Assembly: GCA_013002625.1 (NCBI GenBank) | Contig: JABDJE010000085.1 | Location: 1 to 25,204 of the forward strand | Length of the DNA stretch: 25,204 bases | Direction of reading: 5' to 3' | DNA from: Saprospiraceae bacterium | GTDB taxonomy: Bacteria; Bacteroidota; Bacteroidia; Chitinophagales; Saprospiraceae | Shown here: one piece after another, positions 1-9,147 of the stretch | How positions within the stretch are numbered: position 1 is the stretch's first letter | Layout of the letters: every line of letters starts with the position of its first letter | The notes under the pieces: model-generated | Databases searched by the model: none | What the model saw: only the letters and a program-made list of their open reading frames with translations | What the model was told of the DNA's origin: nothing | Program-made: the position numbers and the translations under genes

Positions 1-557
1 TCAGCATCCAGTGACATTATAGCCAAACAGTCGGGACTTAGTTGTAAAAATGATCGATCATATTCATCCGCTTCAACAACGACAATCTCACCATCACCTT
101 TTAAAAAATTTGTCCCATAATCCGTTAGGATACCGCCCAGGAATGCGTCCACTTTTTTACCGCAATAATTCAATAAGTGGGCAATTAGACTACTGGTGGT
201 TGTTTTACCATGTGTACCTGCTACCGCAATCGTATACATCGTCTCACTCAACAAGCCCAATACTTCAGCACGCTTCATAATCACATAATCCTGGCTTCTC
301 AACCAATTCAATTCCTTATGTTCTTCCGGGATAGCTGGTGTATAAATGACCAGATCTATACCTTCAGGAATCAATGTGACATCATCGGTATAATGAATGT
401 GCATACCCTCATCCTCCAACTTTTTGGTAAGGATGCTTTCCGTTAAATCATATCCATAGACCTCTTTTCCTGATTGTTTGAAAAAGCGTGCAATAGCACT
501 CATGCCTATTCCTCCAATCCCGAGGAAATAGATCCTCTGAAGGTCATTGATGTTCAT
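1..557 (-). CDS. murC: UDP-N-acetylmuramate--L-alanine ligase MurC, 3' end outside the window
   Basis: MurC is the cytoplasmic ATP-dependent ligase that adds L-alanine to UDP-MurNAc, the first step of stem-peptide synthesis. I translated about 185 N-terminal residues from the ATG at 557. They begin with MNINDLQRIYFLGIGGIGMS, the N-terminal nucleotide-binding glycine motif of Mur ligases. The ATP-binding P-loop GTHGKTTTS follows, and then VVVEADEYDRSF, the EADE motif typical of MurC. The reading frame is open to base 1, so the C-terminal half is missing only because the window stops. The start ATG overlaps the murG stop as ATGA (554-557), which implies translational coupling in the dcw operon. 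Identification is secure. Confidence 0.96.
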   Translation of the reverse strand, partial: MNINDLQRIYFLGIGGIGMSAIARFFKQSGKEVYGYDLTESILTKKLEDEGMHIHYTDDVTLIPEGIDLVIYTPAIPEEHKELNWLRSQDYVIMKRAEVLGLLSETMYTIAVAGTHGKTTTSSLIAHLLNYCGKKVDAFLGGILTDYGTNFLKGDGEIVVVEADEYDRSFLQLSPDCLAIMSLDA

Positions 558-1645
558 GATTTAACCAACTTTAATACTTCATTGGCTATGGCTTCCCTGG
601 CTTCAGGTTTGGCCAACGCCTTTAAATTAAAACTCAAACTTCTTTGAGTCTCTTTATCTTCTAGCAGTTTAATCGCTGTTGGGATAACTTTCTCTTTTGC
701 TTCATCGTCCCTAATCAGTAATGCCGCATCTTTTTCACTGAGTGCTTTCGCATTTTTGGTTTGGTGATCCTCTGCTACATTTGGAGAAGGAATGAAAATA
801 GCAGGCTTTCCCACTATTGCTAATTCCGAGATTGTCAGTGCGCCTGCTCTACAAATAATAACATCAGCCGCACTGTAAGCCAGATCCATCCTATCGATGA
901 ATGGTAAGATTTTAACATGTGGGCATTGTGCCAGTTCAGAATTTTTAAATTCATCATGATACAGTTTGCCGACTTGCCAAATCAATTGAATATTATCAAA
1001 TCGTTTGATAACATCTCTACTGTTATAGATCGCATTATTGATGGATCTGGCTCCCAAACTTCCTCCAAAAATGAATAGTGTTTTCTTATTTTGATCCAAA
1101 TCAAAATGCGTGTATGCTTCAGAGCGCAGCTCTTCTACATTGGTTAAATCTTTTCTCACAGGATTCCCTGTAAGCAAGATTTTCTCTTCTTTAAAGAAAG
1201 AATCCATGTGATCATAGGCTACACAAATTCTATCTGCCTTCCCGGCTAATAATTTGTTCGTTATGCCTGGATAAGAATTTTGTTCCTGGATTAAAGTCGG
1301 TATGCCTTTCCATTGTGCTAACTTTAGCATCGGTCCGCTGGCAAACCCACCTACCCCAACAACCACATCGGGATTAAACTTGTCAATGATCTTTTTGGCC
1401 TTCAAAAGACTGCCTATTAATTTGAATGGAAATTTTAAATTTCGAGACATTTGTCTTCGATGAAATCCACTTATATTCAACCCTACAATTTCGTACCCCG
1501 CATTAGGGACTTTTTCCATTTCAATTTTTCCGTTTGCACCTACAAAGAGAATATCTTTTACGCCCTTTTCTTTCAATGCATTTGCAATAGCTATCGCTGG
1601 AAATATATGTCCTCCTGATCCTCCTCCACTAATAATAATTTTCAT
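554..1645 (-). CDS. murG: UDP-GlcNAc:lipid I N-acetylglucosaminyltransferase MurG
   Basis: MurG is a GT-B glycosyltransferase of the inner face of the cytoplasmic membrane. It transfers GlcNAc from UDP-GlcNAc to lipid I to make lipid II. The 363-residue protein has the usual family length. Near the start it shows GGGSGGHIFPA, the first glycine loop. In the middle is FGGSLGARSIN, the second G-loop. Near residues 265-295 is CRAGALTISELAIVGKPAIF, the donor-binding region, followed by EDHQTKNA. The ATG at 1645 places the first glycine loop at the normal distance from the N-terminus. The gene overlaps the end of ftsW by 17 nt and the murC start by 4 nt. Confidence 0.97.
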   Translation of the reverse strand: MKIIISGGGSGGHIFPAIAIANALKEKGVKDILFVGANGKIEMEKVPNAGYEIVGLNISGFHRRQMSRNLKFPFKLIGSLLKAKKIIDKFNPDVVVGVGGFASGPMLKLAQWKGIPTLIQEQNSYPGITNKLLAGKADRICVAYDHMDSFFKEEKILLTGNPVRKDLTNVEELRSEAYTHFDLDQNKKTLFIFGGSLGARSINNAIYNSRDVIKRFDNIQLIWQVGKLYHDEFKNSELAQCPHVKILPFIDRMDLAYSAADVIICRAGALTISELAIVGKPAIFIPSPNVAEDHQTKNAKALSEKDAALLIRDDEAKEKVIPTAIKLLEDKETQRSLSFNLKALAKPEAREAIANEVLKLVKS

Positions 1646-2855
1646 ATTTCGGTCTATTGCTTTTTATACTTTCTACTGGTTCAACTTCAGCGACTGCAGC
1701 TTCTTCTTCCAGTATTTCATAGTTGCTGTATTCTTCCACATATTTGCTTACGCTCAATATAATTCCCAGAGCGATACATGTGAATACCACAGATGTTCCT
1801 CCCATACTGATGATAGGAAGCGTTAGTCCAGTAACGGGTACAAGGTGAACCGATACTGCAATATTGGCGAATGCCTGTATCACAATATTGAGACATAACC
1901 CTATGGCCAGAATGGAACCGAATGTCTTTGGACACTTGGTTACCATACAAACACATCTGTAAAGCAATGCTACATAAATGCCTATGACGGTTATTGCACC
2001 TATTAATCCATATTCCTCACAGATAATCGCATAAATGAAATCTGCGTATGGATATGGTAAATAGTTACGTTGCATACTATTGCCTGGGCCCATCCCAAAT
2101 ATTTCGCCATTGGCAATAGCAATTTTGGATTGTTGAATTTGCCATCCTCCGTCAGAATTGTACATGAATTCATTGATCCTAGATATCCAGGTTTCAAGTC
2201 GTACAAATTCCGGAAAGAATGATCCGATAAGGATTAAAAGTGAAAATGCTGCTATTCCTACAACTACTAAAACGAGAATATATTGCATTGACACACGTCC
2301 AACAATCATCATAAGCAGGCATGTCGCGAATAATAGTGCTGCTGTTGAAAGATCCGCTGGTGCAATCAACATACACACAATTACAATGGGTATGATGATA
2401 GGTAAGAATGCACTCTTAAAATCTTTTATCACATCTTGTCGCTTGGCAATAGATCGTGCGATATAAATGATCAGTGCCAATCTTGCCAGATCGGAAGTCT
2501 GAAATGTCTTATCGATCCAGGGGATCGTAATCCATCGCTTCGCTGCGTTTATTTCTGTACCAAATCCTATTGTGTACATCAACAATGGTATAGCCAATAA
2601 AAACAGGATCGGTGCCAGCTTGGCATACACCATGTAGTTGAACTTGTAGGACAAATACATAAATAGAAAGCCGATTCCAATAAAGACAATTTGCTGAATC
2701 AGGTAATACTCCGTATTGCCACCGCGTGACTTATATGCCATACTTCCGACTGCGCTGTACACGGCCAGAATTGAACACAAGCCAAGCAAGGCCACAAGAA
2801 ACCAAATGGTCTTATCGCCCTTCAAATTTTCCAAAGTATTACTTATTGCTCTCAC
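1629..2855 (-). CDS. ftsW: Septal peptidoglycan glycosyltransferase FtsW (SEDS family)
   Basis: FtsW is a polytopic SEDS protein that polymerises lipid II at the division septum with its partner transpeptidase FtsI, encoded four genes upstream in the same cluster. The 408-residue product has about ten hydrophobic segments. It shows family signatures including GNSMQRNYLPYPYADFIYAI and the C-terminal GLTLPIISMGGTSVV. The start is GTG at 2855: an in-frame TGA lies two codons upstream and the next methionine is near residue 39, inside the first membrane segment. The gene overlaps the murD end by 17 nt and the murG start by 17 nt. The acidic cytoplasmic tail (EEEAAVAEVEPVES) is poorly conserved in the family. 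GTG rather than the TTG at codon 8 is inferred. Confidence 0.95.
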   Translation of the reverse strand: MRAISNTLENLKGDKTIWFLVALLGLCSILAVYSAVGSMAYKSRGGNTEYYLIQQIVFIGIGFLFMYLSYKFNYMVYAKLAPILFLLAIPLLMYTIGFGTEINAAKRWITIPWIDKTFQTSDLARLALIIYIARSIAKRQDVIKDFKSAFLPIIIPIVIVCMLIAPADLSTAALLFATCLLMMIVGRVSMQYILVLVVVGIAAFSLLILIGSFFPEFVRLETWISRINEFMYNSDGGWQIQQSKIAIANGEIFGMGPGNSMQRNYLPYPYADFIYAIICEEYGLIGAITVIGIYVALLYRCVCMVTKCPKTFGSILAIGLCLNIVIQAFANIAVSVHLVPVTGLTLPIISMGGTSVVFTCIALGIILSVSKYVEEYSNYEILEEEAAVAEVEPVESIKSNRPKYENYY

Positions 2856-4155
2856 CTGTCATTTTTAAAACCTCATCTCTAAAACTATCCCCTCTGTGTT
2901 TGTAATTATCAAACAAATCAAAACTTGCACATGCAGGAGAAAGTAAAACTACGTCTCCCTGTTTGGCATTTTTTGTTGCTAAGTCTACTGCTTCTCTCAT
3001 TGTTGTAACGCTAACTATTTTGTCTACGATTTTATCAAACGCAGATCTCAATTTGCTATCGTCCACACACAAACAGATCAGCATCTTAACCCTGGACTGA
3101 ACCACTGACTCCATGACTTGATAATCATTTCCTTTATCAGTGCCACCAGCAATCCAGATTACAGTTTGATTGAGGCCTTCCAGCGCCTTTAATGCGGATT
3201 CAACATTTGTTGCCTTGCTGTCATTGATATAGTCAATCTCATTGTGAGATATAACCAACTCCATTCTATGCTCAATAGCTTTAAATGAAGATAGATTTCG
3301 GATGATTTGCGCATCCGAACAACCATACAATCTTGCAACAAGCACCGCAACTGCAGCATTAAATAAATTATGCTTGCCTTTTAACTGTATTTCAAAAGAA
3401 TCACTACCCTCCTTTGACGGTAATGTAATCATGGGATTAATTGCAGATAGCCTGTGAACCTGAACATCTTTACGATAGCTTTCAAGGCGTGTATTGATCA
3501 TTTTGTTTTCTTTTTCAAGAATCAAATGACCATTGGGTCTGATCGCTTCCGCAAGACGCCATTTGGCATCAGCATATCTATCGATGTCAAATTGATAGCG
3601 ATCCAAATGATCTGCCGTAATATTCAATATCACACCGATATCGATTTGCAAGTTGCAGATATCATCAAGCTGGAAACTACTCATTTCAAGCACTACCCAA
3701 TCGTAGTCAATATCATCCAGCAAGAGTCGTGAAAATGCATAACCAATATTTCCACCTATACCAACAACAGCATCTGCGTTGTTAATAAGATGATAAATTA
3801 AACTGGTAGTTGTGGTCTTCCCATTACTACCAGTCACACCGATTATCTTCCCTGTGTAAAACCTAGAAGCAAATTCTATTTCCGAAATGATCGTTTTCTG
3901 CCTTAGTCGAAAATGCCTGATCACTTTAGCTTCTTCAGGAATACCGGGACTTTTCACAATGATATCCGCGCTTTCAATCTTATCAATACTATGTCCCCCT
4001 TCTTCAAAGGGGATGTTTTTATTTTTTAAAATGTCTTTATGCTCTTCTGAAATTGATCCAAAATCTGAGACAAAGACTTCAAGTTTTTTTGCTTTAGCCA
4101 ATAGCGCCGCACCTATTCCACTTTCTCCTCCACCTAGGACAGCTATGCTTTTCAT
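2839..4155 (-). CDS. murD: UDP-N-acetylmuramoylalanine--D-glutamate ligase MurD
   Basis: MurD adds D-glutamate to UDP-MurNAc-L-alanine in the cytoplasm. I chose the ATG at 4155 (438 residues, MKSIAVLGGGESGIGAALLA) because it puts the N-terminal glycine-rich loop at the family position and lies 2 nt after the mraY stop. A longer reading to 4215 would run back into mraY and adds a non-family leader. The ATP P-loop GSNGKTTTT is at residues 109-117. NITADHLDRY and the C-terminal LSPACASFDLFDNYKHRGDSF are characteristic of MurD. The 3' end overlaps ftsW by 17 nt. Confidence 0.96.
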   Translation of the reverse strand: MKSIAVLGGGESGIGAALLAKAKKLEVFVSDFGSISEEHKDILKNKNIPFEEGGHSIDKIESADIIVKSPGIPEEAKVIRHFRLRQKTIISEIEFASRFYTGKIIGVTGSNGKTTTTSLIYHLINNADAVVGIGGNIGYAFSRLLLDDIDYDWVVLEMSSFQLDDICNLQIDIGVILNITADHLDRYQFDIDRYADAKWRLAEAIRPNGHLILEKENKMINTRLESYRKDVQVHRLSAINPMITLPSKEGSDSFEIQLKGKHNLFNAAVAVLVARLYGCSDAQIIRNLSSFKAIEHRMELVISHNEIDYINDSKATNVESALKALEGLNQTVIWIAGGTDKGNDYQVMESVVQSRVKMLICLCVDDSKLRSAFDKIVDKIVSVTTMREAVDLATKNAKQGDVVLLSPACASFDLFDNYKHRGDSFRDEVLKMTGESNK

Positions 4156-4157
4156 TG

Positions 4158-5411
4158 TTATCGTATTTTCAAAGTGATAACAGTTAAAACCGCAAGTAAT
4201 ATTGCCACAATCCAAAATCGTACAACGATTTTCATTTCATGCATGCCCTTTTTCTGATAATGATGATGAAGGGGTGACATAAGAAATATTCGCCGTCCTT
4301 CTCCATACTTTCTCCTTGTATATCTAAAGTAACTCACTTGTAATATGACCGAAAGATTCTCCATCAGCATGATACCGCACAACACTGGAATCAATAGTTC
4401 TTTTCTTAAAAGCACTGCCATTACCGCAATAATTCCACCTATTGCCAGACTTCCCGTATCACCCATAAAAACTGAGGCTGGATAAGAGTTATACCAAAGA
4501 AAGCCAATACATGCCCCAATAAAGCATGCGGCAAATATGACCAGCTCTTCTGAATGTGGCAGATAAAAAATGTCCAGATAATCGGCAGTAATGGAGTTAC
4601 CAGAGACATAGGCTAATACACCGAGAGTGGCTCCAATAATTGCAGCTACCCCTGTCAAAAGTCCATCCAGTCCATCGGTAAGATTAGCACCATTTGAAAC
4701 CGCGGTAATTATAAATATGACCAAGGGTACAAAAAGTAAAAACACCCACTTTGATGAACCGCCAGTAAAAAAAGCATAATCCAATTGGTTGTTTTTCAAG
4801 AATGGCATGTTTGTATAAAATGCCTTTACATAAGCCATTTCTTTTGTCTCTGGCTCTGAATTTAACTGTGGAACTGTAACTTCAAATGATTCGATGATTT
4901 CCAGGTTTCTCTCATTGGCATCATCCAGGGGCATACGAATTACAATATCGCTATGCAAAATCATGACCAGCGCCACAAGCAATCCTAGCATAACCTGACC
5001 AAATATTTTAAACTTTCCCGAAAGGCCGCCTTTATTTTTCTTAAAGACTTTGATGTAATCATCAATAAATCCAATTGTAGAAATCCAAAGCGTTGTTACC
5101 AACATCAGGATGATATAAATATTATCCAGTCTTGCGAGCAGTAAGGTGGGAATAACAATGGCCATCATGATAATGATACCGCCCATCGTGGGGGTACCTT
5201 CTTTCTCCTTCTGTCCCTCTAGTCCCAAGTCCCTTACAGACTCTCCTACTTGCAATTTTTTCAAAGAACGTATGATCCGTCCACCAAACAATAATGATAT
5301 ACTAAGTGATATAATTATTGCCAGAGCAGATCTAAAAGATATAAATTGAAACAATCCTGCACCTGGCAGATTGAATTGATTTTCTAAGTATTCAAATAAA
5401 TGATACAGCAT
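4158..5411 (-). CDS. mraY: Phospho-MurNAc-pentapeptide transferase MraY (lipid I synthase)
   Basis: MraY is an integral membrane enzyme. It transfers phospho-MurNAc-pentapeptide from UDP onto undecaprenyl phosphate, giving lipid I. Visible family motifs are GTPTMGG (residues 72-78), the catalytic aspartate pair in GFIDDYIK (D117, D118), NLTDGLDGL (243-251), NSYPASVFMGDTGSLAIGG, and the HHHYQKKGMHE loop near the C-terminus. About ten hydrophobic segments are present. At 417 residues it is longer than the roughly 360-residue enterobacterial protein, because a polar stretch of about 65 residues (about 155-220) lies between two membrane segments. The ATG at 5411 is preceded by a hairpin plus T tract in the murE-mraY gap. 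The stop is 2 nt before the murD start. Confidence 0.97.
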   Translation of the reverse strand: MLYHLFEYLENQFNLPGAGLFQFISFRSALAIIISLSISLLFGGRIIRSLKKLQVGESVRDLGLEGQKEKEGTPTMGGIIIMMAIVIPTLLLARLDNIYIILMLVTTLWISTIGFIDDYIKVFKKNKGGLSGKFKIFGQVMLGLLVALVMILHSDIVIRMPLDDANERNLEIIESFEVTVPQLNSEPETKEMAYVKAFYTNMPFLKNNQLDYAFFTGGSSKWVFLLFVPLVIFIITAVSNGANLTDGLDGLLTGVAAIIGATLGVLAYVSGNSITADYLDIFYLPHSEELVIFAACFIGACIGFLWYNSYPASVFMGDTGSLAIGGIIAVMAVLLRKELLIPVLCGIMLMENLSVILQVSYFRYTRRKYGEGRRIFLMSPLHHHYQKKGMHEMKIVVRFWIVAILLAVLTVITLKIR

Positions 5412-5422
5412 CTGTTTTTTCT

Positions 5423-5486
5423 AAAAAATAACAGTTAACAGTAGGTGTTCGAATCTTTATCCGAAAGAAACCTACTGCAACTGTTA
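5423..5486 (-). terminator. Terminator-like hairpin with T6 tract between murE and mraY (possible attenuator)
   Basis: On the minus strand, TAACAGTTGCAGTAGGT (5486-5470) pairs with ACCTACTGTTAACTGTTA (5446-5429). The stems are 8 bp and 8 bp, split by one internal mismatch/bulge, with a 23-nt loop. Six T residues follow directly (5428-5423), and the mraY ATG comes 11 nt later. The bases just before the ATG (AAAAAACAG) can also pair with CTGTTATTTTTT from the 3' arm and T tract. That gives a second fold that excludes the first and covers the start region. The stem is not GC-rich and the loop is long, so real termination is unproven. An attenuator or processing site inside the dcw operon is an inference. 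Confidence 0.5.
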
Positions 5487-5532
5487 AAACCAACCTGAGA
5501 ATGATAATAGAACCTATTCTTCTATATCTTAC

Positions 5533-6987
5533 TCAATGCATAAATGCATTCAATATTTTCTTATCATCGAATGGGAATCTTTGTCCCTTTATTTCTTGAT
5601 ATGTTTCGTGCCCTTTACCTGCGACTAATATAATGTCGCCATCCTGGGCCAACATGCAAGCCATCTTTATGGCTTCCTTTCTATCGGTAATTTTTAAGGA
5701 TTTATTTATTTCATCATCGGTCATACCCGCCATCATATCACTTAAGATATCTTCAGGATCTTCATCGCGTGGATTATCCGATGTCAATATTAATTTATTA
5801 CTATACTGCGCTCCAATCGCTGCCATCTTTGGTCTTTTTTCCTTGTCTCTATTTCCGCCACAACCTACAACAGTGATTATATTCTGATTCGGTTTTTTAA
5901 TATTCTGAATCGTTTCCAGGACTTTTGACAAGGCATCCGGCGTATGCGCATAGTCTACAACAGCTGTATAACCTGCTTCCTGAGTACGAATAATATCCAT
6001 TCGACCGTCCGCAGAAGACAATTGGCTAATAGCTTGCAGCACCTTGGATTTTTCCAATCCATCCACTATCGCAAATGCAAAAGCCAATGTCGCGTTGTAA
6101 GCATTAAAAAAGCCAACCAGCTTTAAGAATATTTCGGTTTCACCTATTTCCAAATGCAATCCCGCAATATCATTCGCAATCATTTTGCTTTTGAAATCTG
6201 TCGGTCTTTTTAATGCATATCCAAAGCTGCTTGCTTTACAATTCTGAATCATTATCCTGCCATTCTTATCATCGATATTGGTAATGGCAACCGCTTCTTC
6301 CTTCAGACCATCAAACAGCTTTTTCTTCGCTTTCAAATAATTCTGAAATGTCTTGTGGTAATCCAGGTGATCATGACTGAGGTTTGTAAACAATGCAGCA
6401 TCAAAATCAACAGCTGCTACTCTTCCCTGATCCAGGGCATGCGAACTGACTTCCATGAACACATGACTGAGTCCGGCATCCACCATTTCAGCAAACATCG
6501 CTTGCAAGCTGATTGGGTCCGGTGTTGTAAGTTTAGCGGGCACTTCAGTGTCTCCAAATTTGATTTTTATGGTTGAAATCAAACCTGTTGTAAATCCTAA
6601 AGCCTGGTATAACTCATGAAGCAATGTTGCAACAGTTGTCTTACCATTTGTACCTGTTATTCCTACAACTTTGAGTTGCTTCGAAGGATGGTCATAAAAC
6701 CGACTTGCCAATTCAGAAGTCAATTGTCTGGCATCTTGAACTTGCACAAACTTTGCTGAACTTTCTTCGATGTAGGAAGGATCGTCCAACACTATAACAT
6801 GCGCACCTTTTTCAACAGCACTGGCTATATAATCATGACCGTTGCTGTGTGTGCCCTTATAGGCTATAAACAAGAATCCTTCTTTGACCTGTCGTGAATC
6901 CATGGTAATCCCATTGATTTGGACATCATTCAAATCAACTGTATTCAGTATGTTAACCGATTGCAGTATTTTTTCCAGTTTTTTCAA
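5533..6987 (-). CDS. murE: UDP-MurNAc-tripeptide synthetase MurE, meso-diaminopimelate type
   Basis: MurE adds the third residue of the stem peptide to UDP-MurNAc-L-Ala-D-Glu in the cytoplasm. The 484-residue product has the ATP P-loop TGTNGKTTV (about 111-119) and SHDHLDYHKT in the middle domain. DNPRDEDP starts at D404. The DNPR motif marks enzymes that select meso-diaminopimelate rather than lysine, so the peptidoglycan is probably of the DAP type. The start is a TTG at 6987: an in-frame TAA lies two codons upstream, and the protein from there (MKKLEKILQS) has the normal MurE N-terminus. The gap after ftsI is 33 nt and the gap before mraY is 121 nt. Confidence 0.95.
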   Translation of the reverse strand: MKKLEKILQSVNILNTVDLNDVQINGITMDSRQVKEGFLFIAYKGTHSNGHDYIASAVEKGAHVIVLDDPSYIEESSAKFVQVQDARQLTSELASRFYDHPSKQLKVVGITGTNGKTTVATLLHELYQALGFTTGLISTIKIKFGDTEVPAKLTTPDPISLQAMFAEMVDAGLSHVFMEVSSHALDQGRVAAVDFDAALFTNLSHDHLDYHKTFQNYLKAKKKLFDGLKEEAVAITNIDDKNGRIMIQNCKASSFGYALKRPTDFKSKMIANDIAGLHLEIGETEIFLKLVGFFNAYNATLAFAFAIVDGLEKSKVLQAISQLSSADGRMDIIRTQEAGYTAVVDYAHTPDALSKVLETIQNIKKPNQNIITVVGCGGNRDKEKRPKMAAIGAQYSNKLILTSDNPRDEDPEDILSDMMAGMTDDEINKSLKITDRKEAIKMACMLAQDGDIILVAGKGHETYQEIKGQRFPFDDKKILNAFMH

Positions 6988-6995
6988 ATCTTACT

Positions 6996-7015
6996 ATTTA
7001 TCACTTTTGATAAAT
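6996..7015. repeat. Perfect 8-bp inverted repeat in the ftsI-murE gap
   Basis: ATTTATCA (6996-7003) and TGATAAAT (7008-7015) are perfect inverted copies with a 4-base loop. They lie in the 33-bp gap between the ftsI stop and the murE start. On the transcribed minus strand no T tract follows, so this is unlikely to be a terminator. It could be an mRNA processing or stability hairpin, or simply chance in AT-rich DNA. Confidence 0.45.
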
Positions 7016-7020
7016 GCATT

Positions 7021-9132
7021 TTATCGTAAGTATATTTCAACTACTTGTCCTTTTATAGGTGTACCGGGTCTGATTGTTTGTTTGCTCACCTTCCCCATTC
7101 CATGATGTTCCACGCGCAGTCCCAAGCTTTCCAAAACATAGACTGCATCTCTTAAGCCCATTCCTCGTACATCCGGTACTGTTTTTTTCAAGATCTTCTT
7201 GTCTTCGATGGCCAGTACATCTTCTTTTGTTGCTACATCACCCCAACGATTCCGACCACTTTCATTATATCCTACGCCGACAAACTCCAGAACCTTTTTG
7301 AAATCGTTCTTGTAACCTGAGTGTGCACGCATTACTGGCACATGATCTCCTTCATTTGTATCGAGCGCATATACTTCAAGTCCGGATAAGCGCTGAACAA
7401 TATTTCTGAATATTGGACCTGCAACCTGCGAACCATAATAAGCACCCTTGGGATTGTATACGACTACAATTGCGCTATACTTTGGATTATCTGCCGGGAA
7501 ATACCCTGCAAATGAAGCGTTGTATTCTTTACTTCCAGTCTGAACCCAGTAGTTCAATCTTGTCGTTCCTGTCTTACCCGCAAATGAGGTGTTTTTGACT
7601 TTCAATCTTTTAGCTGTGCCGCTTTCGGCTACACCTTTCAAAAGCGCTTTGGCTTTTAGTATGGTTGATGGAGAAGCGATTTGCTCCTTCAACACCTGAG
7701 GTTGCATTTTACTAATGCATTTACCTTCCTCGTATATCTCTTTGACCAGATATGGTCTCATCATTTTTCCTTCATTGGCTACGGCGTTGTAAAAATTCAA
7801 CACTTGAAGCGGCGTCATTGTCAACTCGTAACCATGTGCCATCCAAGGTACCGTTGTACCTGACCAGGCATTATGCTGTTGCGTATTATAGGACTCTGGA
7901 TCCTTGATAAATGGTTTCTTTTCACCGTTAATCTGAATACCAGTCATTTGATGAATACCCAGTTTTTCAAGCTCGGTAATAAAATCTTTCCATTGCGATT
8001 TTTTACCATAGGCTTCAAAAGCTGCATTGGCCATTCCCACATTAGACGATTGCTCAAATACTTCCTTGAAAGTCATTGTGGTGTGACCATGGTTTTCAGA
8101 ATCACGCATTGTGAGGTTATAAAACTTCTTCTTTCCACCATTCACAAACACTTCATCATCCAACTCTACATGCCCCGACTCCAACAATGCCATCGCTGAC
8201 ATTAATTTAAAAGTAGAACCAGGTTCACTGTTGCGACCTACAGCATAATTATAAACCTCGCTGTAATCGCCATCAGCTCTACGACCTAGATTTGAAATGG
8301 CTTTTATTGCTCCAGTGGCGACTTCCATAATTACAACACAACCCGCATCAGCATCATACTTTGTAAGTACTTCAAGCAATTCATTGTGCGCGATGTCCTG
8401 GATATGCATATCCAACGTGGTAATAATATCTCCGCCACGTTTTTGATTCACTACCTCAGGATCCATCACCGGCAACCAAACATTTCCCGGTAATCTACGC
8501 ATCAGTCTTTTTTCAACTTGACCGGAGAGAAATGCATCATAGGCACCTTCTATTCCAATCTTTTCAGCATTTTTTCGATCTAATCCTATAGTTCGATAAG
8601 CCAAATTCTTGAAAGGTTTTTCGCGACTGTTCTTTCGTTCATACATCAAACCACCTTTGTATTGACCAAGATTAAAAAGAGGCATAGACTTGAGTAAATC
8701 CAATTGGTCTTTGCTGACTCGTTTGAACAACGGGTAGTAACGACTTCCTGGCTTTTTCTTATTAATCCCGGCCTGACGTTCGGCGGTTAATTTAACCTCC
8801 CATTCGTCTGCGGTTTTTCCGAAATGCTTTGATAACTGCTCTGATAGCGGACCAATATTATTATTAAAGTCCTCGTCAGAAGATGTAACCAAATCCACAT
8901 AAATGTCAAAATACGGAAGCGATGTGGCCAAAATGTTCCCGTGGGTATCATAAATATTACCACGTTCACCAGCAATTTCAATCCACTTTATATTCTTTCC
9001 ACCTTGCTCTCTCCACTTTTCGCCTTCCCACAAAGAGGTCTTTACCACTTTGAATAATATCACGAGCGCAAACAGGACAAATGCGAAAAAAACCATGTAA
9101 ACTCTTATAAGTAGTTCGTTTTTCCTATCCAT
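7021..9132 (-). CDS. ftsI: Division transpeptidase FtsI / PBP3-type penicillin-binding protein with C-terminal PASTA domain
   Basis: This is a class B penicillin-binding protein that cross-links septal peptidoglycan in the periplasm together with FtsW. The 703-residue protein has a short cytoplasmic start, one membrane anchor (about residues 10-30), a PBP dimerisation domain (about 50-230) and a transpeptidase domain with all three active-site motifs. These are STFK with the acylated Ser306 and Lys309, SSN at 362-364, and KTG at 520-522. A single PASTA domain ends the protein (about 650-703, starting VPDVRGMGLRDAVYVLESLG). PASTA on this protein is known from SpoVD-like and Bacteroidota FtsI. 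The ATG at 9132 lies 15 nt after the ftsL-like stop. Confidence 0.95.
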   Translation of the reverse strand: MDRKNELLIRVYMVFFAFVLFALVILFKVVKTSLWEGEKWREQGGKNIKWIEIAGERGNIYDTHGNILATSLPYFDIYVDLVTSSDEDFNNNIGPLSEQLSKHFGKTADEWEVKLTAERQAGINKKKPGSRYYPLFKRVSKDQLDLLKSMPLFNLGQYKGGLMYERKNSREKPFKNLAYRTIGLDRKNAEKIGIEGAYDAFLSGQVEKRLMRRLPGNVWLPVMDPEVVNQKRGGDIITTLDMHIQDIAHNELLEVLTKYDADAGCVVIMEVATGAIKAISNLGRRADGDYSEVYNYAVGRNSEPGSTFKLMSAMALLESGHVELDDEVFVNGGKKKFYNLTMRDSENHGHTTMTFKEVFEQSSNVGMANAAFEAYGKKSQWKDFITELEKLGIHQMTGIQINGEKKPFIKDPESYNTQQHNAWSGTTVPWMAHGYELTMTPLQVLNFYNAVANEGKMMRPYLVKEIYEEGKCISKMQPQVLKEQIASPSTILKAKALLKGVAESGTAKRLKVKNTSFAGKTGTTRLNYWVQTGSKEYNASFAGYFPADNPKYSAIVVVYNPKGAYYGSQVAGPIFRNIVQRLSGLEVYALDTNEGDHVPVMRAHSGYKNDFKKVLEFVGVGYNESGRNRWGDVATKEDVLAIEDKKILKKTVPDVRGMGLRDAVYVLESLGLRVEHHGMGKVSKQTIRPGTPIKGQVVEIYLR

Positions 9133-9147
9133 CTTAGCGCTTCAATC

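Noticed and set aside
2158..2466. 102-codon open frame on the plus strand opposite ftsW
   Set aside because: It is the antisense of a conserved membrane-protein gene, has no family motifs and no promoter-like or ribosome-binding signal; similar shadow frames occur throughout the window.
5411..5533. Missing murF between murE and mraY read as a deletion
   Set aside because: The usual Bacteroidota dcw order lacks murF at this place, and the gap shows no gene remnant.
5535..5550. AATGCAT-AA-ATGCATT palindrome over the murE stop
   Set aside because: Most of it encodes the last residues of MurE and it has no T tract; it is explained by coding sequence and AT richness.
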